5,194 bases of DNA from Nanobdellota archaeon (GTDB taxonomy: Archaea > Nanobdellota > Nanobdellia > Woesearchaeales > JAGLGH01): positions 1 through 5,194 of the forward strand of contig JAGLGH010000274.1 of the NCBI GenBank assembly GCA_023144115.1, in the 5' to 3' direction. The translations under genes were made by a program, and so were the position numbers. Under the pieces are notes generated by a model. That model had not been told where the DNA came from and searched no databases. It was given only the letters and a program-made list of their open reading frames with translations. Below, one piece after another: positions 1 to 5,194 of the stretch (position 1 is the stretch's first letter; each line of letters opens with the position of its first letter).

Positions 1-641
1 GCAGTGAATGCCAGACTGACTAAAGACAGCCATAATAAGAAATATCTCTCTTTATTAGAGCCTAAAGAATGATAATACAAAAAACAGAAAAATATAGTCA
101 GAGTGATGAAAAATAAGGATGCTATATTTGTTTCTGCAGTTGCAGACCATCTTATATGCGCAGGAGATAAAGCAAGGAATATAGCAGAGACTAAGCCAAT
201 ATCTTTTCTTTTTGTGATTGAAAAGGTCATGAAAAATATTGTGAATATAGTCAATGACCCTAATAAGACAGAAGTGTAGATTGCTGTCCAGTTACTGATA
301 CCAAATATCCCAAACGCAATCCTTAATATAAATGGCCAGGCAATAGATTTAGAATAATTGTCCTGCGAACCAGTCTGCAACATATTTTTGCCAGCTTCCA
401 TATACCATTGCTCATCAATATACATCACATGCTGATGAGCTGGAATTAAGATTCTCATCAGCAATGCTATGAAAAATATTAATGCAAGGATGCACCATGT
501 TTTCTTGTCAATTTTAAAAAGAAATCTCTTGATTGCATGCCAATTAAAACATATTAAAACAATAAGCAAGATGAAATTAAGCAGGATTAGTGAGGGGATA
601 GTATCATGCAAAACAACACTTAACTGGTGAATGATTGGCAT
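1..641 (-). CDS. GT-C fold membrane glycosyltransferase (PMT/ArnT-like), 3' end cut off by window edge
   Basis: The frame reads from ATG at 641 to the left edge without a stop, giving 213 complete codons of the N-terminal part. It is strongly hydrophobic, with membrane segments at about residues 17-33, 49-66, 103-139 (probably two), 148-161, 172-190 and 201 onward. After the second segment comes an extracytoplasmic loop with an Asp-Glu pair at D76-E77 in the context MYIDEQWYMEAGKNML. This matches the catalytic acidic motif of the first outer loop in GT39/GT83 enzymes (PF13231-like). A second family-like motif, HIRWSATAET (residues 162-171), resembles the R-W-S-x-x-A-x-x-E segment of this family. 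Such enzymes move a sugar from a polyprenyl-phosphate carrier to a lipid or protein outside the membrane. Donor and acceptor cannot be read from the sequence. The start lies 2 bases after the radical SAM stop, so co-transcription is likely. An extra N-terminal hydrophobic helix before the usual first one is unusual. The fold is a confident call; the substrate is unknown. Confidence 0.85.
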   Translation of the reverse strand, partial: MPIIHQLSVVLHDTIPSLILLNFILLIVLICFNWHAIKRFLFKIDKKTWCILALIFFIALLMRILIPAHQHVMYIDEQWYMEAGKNMLQTGSQDNYSKSIAWPFILRIAFGIFGISNWTAIYTSVLLGSLTIFTIFFMTFSITKRKDIGLVSAIFLALSPAHIRWSATAETNIASLFFITLTIFFCFLYYHSLGSNKERYFLLWLSLVSLAFT

Positions 642-643
642 CT

Positions 644-1540
644 TCACATATCTCCAATAGGATGAAATTCTGCAGGTCCCAGCTTTTCAGGATATTCTCT
701 CCATGGTCCCTCGCATATATTATCATATTTGCATTTTTTGCATTGCGGGAATTTTGCTTTGCCTTGTTCTTTTCTCTGTTTATCAAAAGAGTCAGTATTC
801 TGGGATGTCTTGCCCCTTATTTCAGTCTCAGGAATCACTATTTCAGCAACATAATCCTCATAACCATGCATAAGGCAGTAGGGCATTGCTTCTGCCATCA
901 CTCTTTTTCCTGCATCAATTCCTATCTGCAGGCCTTTATGCATATAGGGCGCTGCCAAAGAAATACGGGGAACAATGTTATTAAAATTTTTCCATGCATT
1001 CCCCATGGGATGGACAAATGCGAACTGGAACTGGTCTGCATTAAGTTTAACTAGCAATCTGGCAATCTGCGGCAGATTTGTGTAATTTGATCTCACAACA
1101 ACAGTATTTGTCAACACATAAGCGCCTAATGATTTCAGGTTTTTGATGCCCTTGACAGTCTGATTGAAACTGCCAGGAGAACGAGTCAGATAATCATGCT
1201 GTTCTTTGCAATAGCCGTGCAGCGCAGGGCTGAATTCTGTTGCGCCAGCAGCAATTGTTTTTTTGCAGAAATCCAATGATGCAAACATCCTTCCGTTTGT
1301 CTGTATCTGTATTGTCTTATAGCCCAATTCTTTGGCTAATTTGACAAGATCAAAGAAGTCTTTCCTTATTGTAACTTCTCCGCCTGTAAAGACAACTCCT
1401 TCGCATCTTTCTTTTGAGCCAATCAGATCCTCTTTTATATCTTCAAAACTCCTATTGCCTTTAAGTTTATTGTCAGCCTGGACGCAGAACAGGCAGTTGT
1501 TATTGCATAAAAATCCTGTCTTGATATCTACTCTTTTCAT
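644..1540 (-). CDS. Radical SAM enzyme with C-terminal Cys cluster (SPASM/twitch-like)
   Basis: A complete 298-residue protein from ATG at 1540. It contains the radical SAM signature CNNNCLFC (C12, C16, C19), which binds the 4Fe-4S cluster that cleaves S-adenosylmethionine. The GGE motif (residues 53-55, in FTGGEVT) contacts SAM, and the QTNGR strand (80-84) is typical of the barrel (PF04055). The C-terminus has CKKCKYDNICEGPW (C267, C270, C276). Together with C222 in PYCLMHG this could supply four ligands for one auxiliary cluster, as in twitch or partial SPASM domains; that assignment is inferred. The reaction is unknown; relatives modify peptides, cofactors or envelope components. The frame extends upstream to a TTG at 1561, adding seven residues (MDILTKR). 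I prefer the ATG because the conserved part begins immediately after it, though no Shine-Dalgarno site precedes either start. It is the first gene of a pair with the downstream GT-C glycosyltransferase, which suggests a cell-envelope role. Confidence 0.9.
   Translation of the reverse strand: MKRVDIKTGFLCNNNCLFCVQADNKLKGNRSFEDIKEDLIGSKERCEGVVFTGGEVTIRKDFFDLVKLAKELGYKTIQIQTNGRMFASLDFCKKTIAAGATEFSPALHGYCKEQHDYLTRSPGSFNQTVKGIKNLKSLGAYVLTNTVVVRSNYTNLPQIARLLVKLNADQFQFAFVHPMGNAWKNFNNIVPRISLAAPYMHKGLQIGIDAGKRVMAEAMPYCLMHGYEDYVAEIVIPETEIRGKTSQNTDSFDKQRKEQGKAKFPQCKKCKYDNICEGPWREYPEKLGPAEFHPIGDM
652..655 (-). promoter_or_regulatory. Ribosome binding site for the GT-C gene, inside the radical SAM 3' end
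   Basis: On the minus strand GGAG lies 10 bases before the ATG at 641, within the last codons of the radical SAM gene (the I-G-D part of its C-terminus). It supports this ATG as the start. It also implies that ribosomes finishing the upstream gene can reload directly, since stop and start are separated by only two bases. The spacing is slightly long for a Shine-Dalgarno site. Confidence 0.5.
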
Positions 1541-1582
1541 TCTCTTAGTCAAAATATCCAATTACAATAGATTTTTATTAAA

Positions 1583-1590
1583 TATTTAAA
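1583..1590 (-). promoter_or_regulatory. Archaeal TATA-like box for the radical SAM / GT-C operon
   Basis: Minus-strand TTTAAATA matches the archaeal TATA-box consensus. With the usual spacing of about 25 bases, transcription would begin near 1562. That is practically at the TTG codon (1561) and about 20 bases before the ATG at 1540, so the mRNA would be leaderless or have a very short leader. This agrees with the lack of a Shine-Dalgarno site. The surroundings are very AT-rich, so a chance match is possible. A second candidate with TTTAAAT lies further upstream at 1616-1623. Confidence 0.45.
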
Positions 1591-1599
1591 CATATGTTT
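1588..1599. repeat. 12-bp perfect palindrome next to the minus-strand TATA box (possible operator)
   Basis: AAACATATGTTT is a perfect inverted repeat. It overlaps the upstream edge of the TTTAAATA box at 1583-1590 and covers the position where the BRE element (TFB binding) would lie for the radical SAM operon. A dimeric repressor bound here would block TBP/TFB assembly. Palindromes of this size arise readily in AT-rich DNA, so the operator role is only an inference. Confidence 0.3.
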
Positions 1600-1615
1600 T
1601 ATGATTTTAGAAAGA

Positions 1616-1623
1616 TTTAAATA
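1616..1623. promoter_or_regulatory. Second TATA-like box, readable in both directions
   Basis: TTTAAATA on the plus strand (flanked as AGATTTAAATACC) shares its palindromic TTTAAA core with the minus strand, so it could serve either gene. It is 70 bases upstream of the secreted-protein ATG and would place a minus-strand start near 1594. Both are less natural fits than the boxes at 1639-1648 and 1583-1590. Confidence 0.25.
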
Positions 1624-1638
1624 CCTGTTTAACGAGTA

Positions 1639-1648
1639 TTTAAATATA
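1639..1648 (+). promoter_or_regulatory. Archaeal TATA-like box for the secreted Cys-rich protein gene
   Basis: TTTAAATATA matches the archaeal TATA consensus well. A start about 25 bases downstream falls near 1667-1672, leaving a leader of roughly 25 bases that includes the GAGG ribosome binding site. The positions of TATA box, predicted start, ribosome binding site and ATG are mutually consistent, which makes this the best-supported promoter in the window. Confidence 0.55.
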
Positions 1649-1680
1649 GATATAGCTGATGGTATAAGAACATTAAAAAA

Positions 1681-1684
1681 GAGG
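1681..1684 (+). promoter_or_regulatory. Shine-Dalgarno site for the secreted Cys-rich protein
   Basis: GAGG lies 9 bases before the ATG at 1694. The ATG is immediately followed by a signal-peptide sequence, so the site and the coding content agree on this start. Confidence 0.65.
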
Positions 1685-1693
1685 AATTATCTT

Positions 1694-1789
1694 ATGGGAA
1701 ATAGAATTTGCAATATAAAATATAAGAGGCAATTATTGATTCTGTTCTTATTATCAATCCTAATCCTTGCAAGTAGTTCTGTTTATGCA
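1694..1789 (+). other. Signal peptide of the secreted Cys-rich protein
   Basis: Residues 1-32 have a basic N-region (R4, K9, K11, R12), a hydrophobic core of Leu, Ile and Phe (LLILFLLSILILA), and a small-residue C-region ending V-Y-A. Signal peptidase I cleavage is predicted between A32 and Q33. There is no lipobox Cys after it, so the product should not be lipid-anchored at its N-terminus. Any membrane anchor would have to be in the missing C-terminal part. Confidence 0.85.
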
Positions 1790-4700
1790 CAAATCTCTAT
1801 CCATCCAAATGACTGCTCATATGGGGATACAAGCTGCGGAGCACTAGTGAGAGAGTGTCCCATAGATGATTTTGGAGAGACTGAGCTAGATTGTCCAGTA
1901 GAATGCACAATGAGAGACAGACCCTGCGAATATGAGAAGATATATCTAGCAACATTCTGGATCCATGGTGATTATGCAAGTGCATATGCTTACACTGTGG
2001 ATTACGACGACAGCGAAGAGTTCTGCACTGAAGTTTCTTGCGGCGCCTCAGAGTGGAATGCTGATGCTGACAATGGAGATGGCGAATGCTGCGGAGATGA
2101 TTCAGGAGCCATTGCAGCTGAATGGGCAGTTATAGTAACAATAGATGAAGAAGACATTCCTGAGATTCATAAGACTCCCACATCAAAAAAAGTAAATTTT
2201 CATTATGAAAGCACAGCAATCCAGCAGGAATCAGTCGATTTTGAAGTGCCTGAAACCCAGCAAGTATCATGGAGGTTTATTCTTAAAGGGTGTTATCTTT
2301 ACAATACAGAATTGTATGCTAAGATAACAAATAGCGCAGGGGCTACTGTTGCAGAAGAAGATGGGGCATACATATTCCAGATTGATGCGGATGAGCAGTG
2401 CACAGGCCATTATGTTTATACAGGCACATTCACAGCAGAGCCAGAAGAAACATATACTCTTGAGATATATAAGGGCATGACAGATGTAGAAAGTGATGAG
2501 GGTTTGGGATTTGAAGATATGTCTCTGGAGGTAACATACAAGAATCATACAATAGTATATAGAAATGATACTCTGAGATTCGTGGAAAAGATAAGTTCAA
2601 ACACTACATTGACATTTCATCTTCGTAATAAATCAAATGGAATACTAAACAAAGATAGCATTGAAAGGTATATGTTTCCAGCAAGCAGTGCTTATATTGG
2701 TGAGACACTAACAACTCTTATGGAAATAGATGAATATATTGCAGATCAAGTCCAGGTATTTGTCATTACATCTGATTCTGGATCTGACTGCGGCATGCTA
2801 GGTTTAGGAGATATATGTTTTGATACATATAAGCATGAAGATGCCGGGCCTCAGGGCAGCGGGGAAACACACTGGCAATGGATGGAAGCAGAAGGCGCGC
2901 AGGGAGGGATAATTGACCTTGAATGCCTTGGAAAGAGCGCAGTATCTGACGGCAAGAACTGGCATGTCTGCAAATACCCTAATAACCTTTTCCATGATGA
3001 AATTGTGAGTGAGCCCACAACATCTCCTCAAAACAACTTAATTGATTTTACAGAAACAAGATTAAATATTGCAGATCATCATTTCCTTTGCTATGATGAT
3101 GGCCTAAGGGCAAGGATTGCTGAATGCACTGGAGAAGAAAGTCCGCACTCCTCTATAAGCGCAACCTATAGTCCGGGAGATGGAACCAAATTAGAGACTG
3201 GAGAAAGCATACAAACAGGCGGTGTAACATATTATTGCACAACTTACTCTGAGCTGCAAATAGACCTTGACAATATTGATAATGAAGATCGAGATTCATC
3301 AGGAAAATCATGCACTGAAGCAAAATATCCTACAGGCGAACCTCTTACATGGACAGGCAGCCTTTGCTGCGGCGAGGCAGATGATGGAGAAGAATATTAT
3401 AATGACCTTGAGGGAAATGGAGGATGCTGGAAGAGCCAAACAATAAGGAAAGGCACATATGTAACAGAAGATGGGGCAGAGATAGAAGAAGTAATAAATT
3501 ATAATGGAGAATTCCTTGGATGTGCAATAGCAGCAAATGCAGGGTATTCTGGAAAAGGATACTTGTTAGAACTAAAAGACAAACATACTGATGATCAGCT
3601 TATTACAGATAAAGAGCGATGCACGATTGTAACTAATGCCCTGGGAGATAACGCATACTGCAGCTACTGGGGTGAATGGCATAAGACACCAGAAACAAAC
3701 CTTTCAGCCAGCATATCCCCTATTTCGGGCAGCAGCTCATGCTGTCCTGTAAATCAGTGCTGGGATGGAAATAGCTGCACAGCGAACCAAATCAATGACA
3801 ACAGCCTGGACACTTTTTATGGATACAGATGCTATGATGGAGAATGGGTTGAAGTAGAGCTAAAAGAAGCTTGGGATAAAGAAGAAGTTGGATTTTGCCC
3901 AAGAGCAGATCAATGCCTGGTAACTATGGCTGGATCTTCAGACAGCAATGATGATCCTGATAAGTTCTATACTATGGCAAATAAACCAATCTGTGTTGCA
4001 GACGGAGATTATTTCCTTGACAAATATTGTGAAAATGGCAAATGGACATCCAGAACAAAACAGATAGCATCGGCAATGATTAATATGGCTACTGAAAAAA
4101 GCATAAAAAAGTACACATTATACTGCGATGACTATAACATGACTCTTCCTGAATATAAGAATATCCTTCCGGAAAATTGTAATAGAGTGGGGTATCAAGT
4201 TCCCTGCATCAATAATGTCTGCATACTGAGTTATGAAGACAAGGTCATAATAGGAACAAGCTACAATGTGCCAATAGATTCAGACAATCTGGTGAGCGAC
4301 CCAATAGCAAAGTTATGTAAGGATGCAAAAGTATCTGAAAATGCTACGCCATCTGGCAAGTTTGTCAGCTGTGATAGTAGGAAAGTGTGGTATAATCATG
4401 ATATTGAATCAATCATATTTAATAAAGATTCCCTGGTTGATGTTTCTCTATTAAATAATAATTGGCTTAATTTCTTTAGCCCTCTTTTCAAGGGTGTGAT
4501 GGATGCCATGTTAGATTTGATTATCGGTTGGGGCCCAAAGACTATGCTGCATGGGGAAGTGAGTGCAATACCTGTTGATTTTATAAACAACATGCAGGAC
4601 TTTGATAAGATATACATCACTCATGCTGGCGGCAAGCATATTATAGCTACATATGGCAAAGCTATTGATTATACCATATATTCAGACTCTGCAAACACAC

Positions 4701-5194
4701 GTCCTACGAATTTCATAGCATTGACTTATGAAGGATTTGAGATAACTGATATTTGCCAATATGTAGAGAAATATAAGGAAATATACCAGACTAATCCAGG
4801 TGAGACTGTTGCCTGCAATAAAACTGGGAACAACTACTATATATTCTCAAGATATGAGATTGGAGAAGATATTTGGCAGGACCTGACATCCAAATTAAGG
4901 ATTGATGCAAGCACCACTGAGACATGCAGTAATGAATGCACTGCATTGGGCGCAAAGCAATGCGGCACAGGTCTAGAGTATAAGGCATGCGGATTATATG
5001 ACTATGACTCTTGCATGGAATGGAGTCCATATTTCTCATTGGAATGCAAGGATTATTGTGAAAATAGCATAGGATATCATTCAGGGCATTGCAGCAGTGG
5101 TGATTGTGCCTATAGTGAAGAACAATGCGAATTTGGCTGCTTTGATGATGCCTGTAAGATTTGTGAGGATACATGTCCATATTATGGAGCAAAG
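1694..5194 (+). CDS. Very large secreted Cys-rich surface protein, function unknown, C-terminus beyond window
   Basis: The frame is open for 1167 codons from ATG 1694 to the right edge, with no stop. The N-terminus is a Sec-type signal peptide (basic residues, a hydrophobic run at about 14-28, then SVYA before Q33). The mature part is acidic and rich in Cys, Asp, Gly and Tyr. Cys pairs occur as CCGDDSG (132-138), SLCCGEADDGEEYYND (556-571) and CCPVNQCWDGNSC (683-695). HHFLCYDD (462-469) and YRCYDGEW (from about 711) are other aromatic-Cys motifs. A moderately hydrophobic stretch lies at about 918-945 (NNNWLNFF to DLIIGWGP), followed by a predicted alpha/beta region with FDKIYITHAGGKHII. The end (1078-1161) has 14 cysteines in 84 residues. 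The layout resembles long extracellular proteins I recall from Woesearchaeota and related DPANN archaea; that is memory, not a search. The cysteines presumably form disulfides outside the cell. Possible roles are cell-surface adhesion, host contact or envelope structure; none is shown. The gene diverges from the radical SAM operon and has its own TATA box and ribosome binding site. Confidence 0.9.
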   Translation, partial: MGNRICNIKYKRQLLILFLLSILILASSSVYAQISIHPNDCSYGDTSCGALVRECPIDDFGETELDCPVECTMRDRPCEYEKIYLATFWIHGDYASAYAYTVDYDDSEEFCTEVSCGASEWNADADNGDGECCGDDSGAIAAEWAVIVTIDEEDIPEIHKTPTSKKVNFHYESTAIQQESVDFEVPETQQVSWRFILKGCYLYNTELYAKITNSAGATVAEEDGAYIFQIDADEQCTGHYVYTGTFTAEPEETYTLEIYKGMTDVESDEGLGFEDMSLEVTYKNHTIVYRNDTLRFVEKISSNTTLTFHLRNKSNGILNKDSIERYMFPASSAYIGETLTTLMEIDEYIADQVQVFVITSDSGSDCGMLGLGDICFDTYKHEDAGPQGSGETHWQWMEAEGAQGGIIDLECLGKSAVSDGKNWHVCKYPNNLFHDEIVSEPTTSPQNNLIDFTETRLNIADHHFLCYDDGLRARIAECTGEESPHSSISATYSPGDGTKLETGESIQTGGVTYYCTTYSELQIDLDNIDNEDRDSSGKSCTEAKYPTGEPLTWTGSLCCGEADDGEEYYNDLEGNGGCWKSQTIRKGTYVTEDGAEIEEVINYNGEFLGCAIAANAGYSGKGYLLELKDKHTDDQLITDKERCTIVTNALGDNAYCSYWGEWHKTPETNLSASISPISGSSSCCPVNQCWDGNSCTANQINDNSLDTFYGYRCYDGEWVEVELKEAWDKEEVGFCPRADQCLVTMAGSSDSNDDPDKFYTMANKPICVADGDYFLDKYCENGKWTSRTKQIASAMINMATEKSIKKYTLYCDDYNMTLPEYKNILPENCNRVGYQVPCINNVCILSYEDKVIIGTSYNVPIDSDNLVSDPIAKLCKDAKVSENATPSGKFVSCDSRKVWYNHDIESIIFNKDSLVDVSLLNNNWLNFFSPLFKGVMDAMLDLIIGWGPKTMLHGEVSAIPVDFINNMQDFDKIYITHAGGKHIIATYGKAIDYTIYSDSANTRPTNFIALTYEGFEITDICQYVEKYKEIYQTNPGETVACNKTGNNYYIFSRYEIGEDIWQDLTSKLRIDASTTETCSNECTALGAKQCGTGLEYKACGLYDYDSCMEWSPYFSLECKDYCENSIGYHSGHCSSGDCAYSEEQCEFGCFDDACKICEDTCPYYGAK
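2543..2635 (+). other. Cluster of four N-glycosylation sequons in the secreted protein
   Basis: Residues 284-314 contain N284-H-T, N291-D-T, N303-T-T and N312-K-S, four N-X-S/T sites in 31 residues. The segment alternates hydrophobic and polar residues (TIVYRNDTLRF, NTTLTFHLRN), as expected for beta strands of an Ig-like or similar sandwich domain. Further single sequons occur later in the protein (NLS, NMT, NAT, NKT). Sequon presence is seen directly; occupancy is inferred. Confidence 0.5.
4925..5194 (+). other. C-terminal Cys-rich segment (14 Cys in 84 residues) of the secreted protein
   Basis: Residues 1078-1161 start with CSNECTALGAKQC, continue with KACGLYDYDSCMEW, and then have closely spaced cysteines (C-X2-3-C and C-X4-C steps) up to EDTCPYYGAK at the edge. 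The pattern resembles Cys-rich modules I recall in DPANN archaeal surface proteins (C-S-N-E-C...G-A-K-Q-C...C-G-x-Y-D-x-D-S-C-x-E-W). These are small disulfide-stabilised domains, often repeated, so more copies may follow outside the window. Metal binding is an alternative to disulfides, but the secreted location favours disulfides. Confidence 0.6.

Noticed and set aside
604..786. Minus-strand 60-codon frame bridging the radical SAM and GT-C genes
   Set aside because: It is in a different frame over the radical SAM C-terminus and the GT-C start, both of which have family motifs, and it has no recognisable content of its own.
635..1054. Plus-strand open frame of 139 codons rich in Phe, Cys and His
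   Set aside because: It lies entirely opposite the 3' end of the GT-C start and the radical SAM gene, which have strong motif support. Its composition is that of an antisense shadow and it shows no domain motif.
1332..1589. Plus-strand 85-codon frame
   Set aside because: It is antisense to the radical SAM N-terminus, including the cluster motif, and runs into the minus-strand promoter. It is low-complexity Ser/Leu-rich, as expected for a shadow.
1578..1589. TTAAATATTTAA perfect palindrome
   Set aside because: It consists only of A and T and overlaps the TATA box, so it is expected by chance in such AT-rich sequence and adds nothing beyond the TATA call.
3740..3778. Possible zinc-finger reading of CCPVNQCWDGNSC
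   Set aside because: The protein has a signal peptide and many other extracellular features, so disulfides are more likely than a zinc site. The motif does not match a known zinc-finger spacing.
1797..4620. Several shorter minus-strand frames (1797-1985, 2267-2548, 2804-3031, 3345-3536, 4396-4620)
   Set aside because: All are antisense to the 1167-codon reading frame, which has a signal peptide, ribosome binding site and promoter. None carries a motif or a ribosome binding site of note.
4791..5192. Minus-strand 133-codon frame rich in His, Ser, Cys and Tyr
   Set aside because: It is the antisense of the Cys-rich C-terminal part of the secreted protein. The many TGC and CAT codons on the plus strand generate its odd composition and open frame.

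Overview
The window looks like a piece of a DPANN-type archaeal genome, probably Woesearchaeota or Pacearchaeota-like. This is inferred, not proven. Three things support it: archaeal TATA-like boxes (TTTAAATA) in the one intergenic region, AT-rich codon use dominated by ATA, AGA and AGG, and a very long secreted cysteine-rich protein whose C-terminal Cys pattern resembles large surface proteins I recall from those lineages. It holds three protein genes in a divergent layout. Two are cut by the window edges, so they have no stop codon or no complete 3' end here.

Left part (1-1561, minus strand). A radical SAM enzyme with a CX3CX2C cluster motif and a C-terminal cysteine cluster is followed after 2 bases by a multi-pass membrane glycosyltransferase of the GT-C fold (PMT/ArnT-like). 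The second gene runs off the left edge. The tight spacing indicates one transcript and probable translational coupling.

Middle (about 1541-1693). This is a compact divergent regulatory region of roughly 130 bp. It has TATA-like boxes for each direction, a 12-bp perfect palindrome directly beside the minus-strand TATA box, and a GAGG ribosome binding site for the plus-strand gene. The start codon of the radical SAM gene is uncertain (ATG at 1540 or TTG at 1561).

Right part (1694-5194, plus strand). One uninterrupted reading frame of 1167 codons fills the rest of the window and is still open at the right edge. It encodes a secreted protein with a Sec-type signal peptide, many cysteines (including several CC pairs), acidic loops, a tight cluster of N-glycosylation sequons, and a final segment with 14 cysteines in 84 residues. 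It is most likely a disulfide-stabilised cell-surface or extracellular protein of unknown function.

How they might work together: a surface protein rich in sequons lies divergent to a glycosyltransferase and a radical SAM enzyme. This is compatible with a cell-envelope locus, but nothing in the sequence shows that the glycosyltransferase acts on the secreted protein. I saw no tRNA, rRNA, CRISPR array, insertion sequence or clear terminator.
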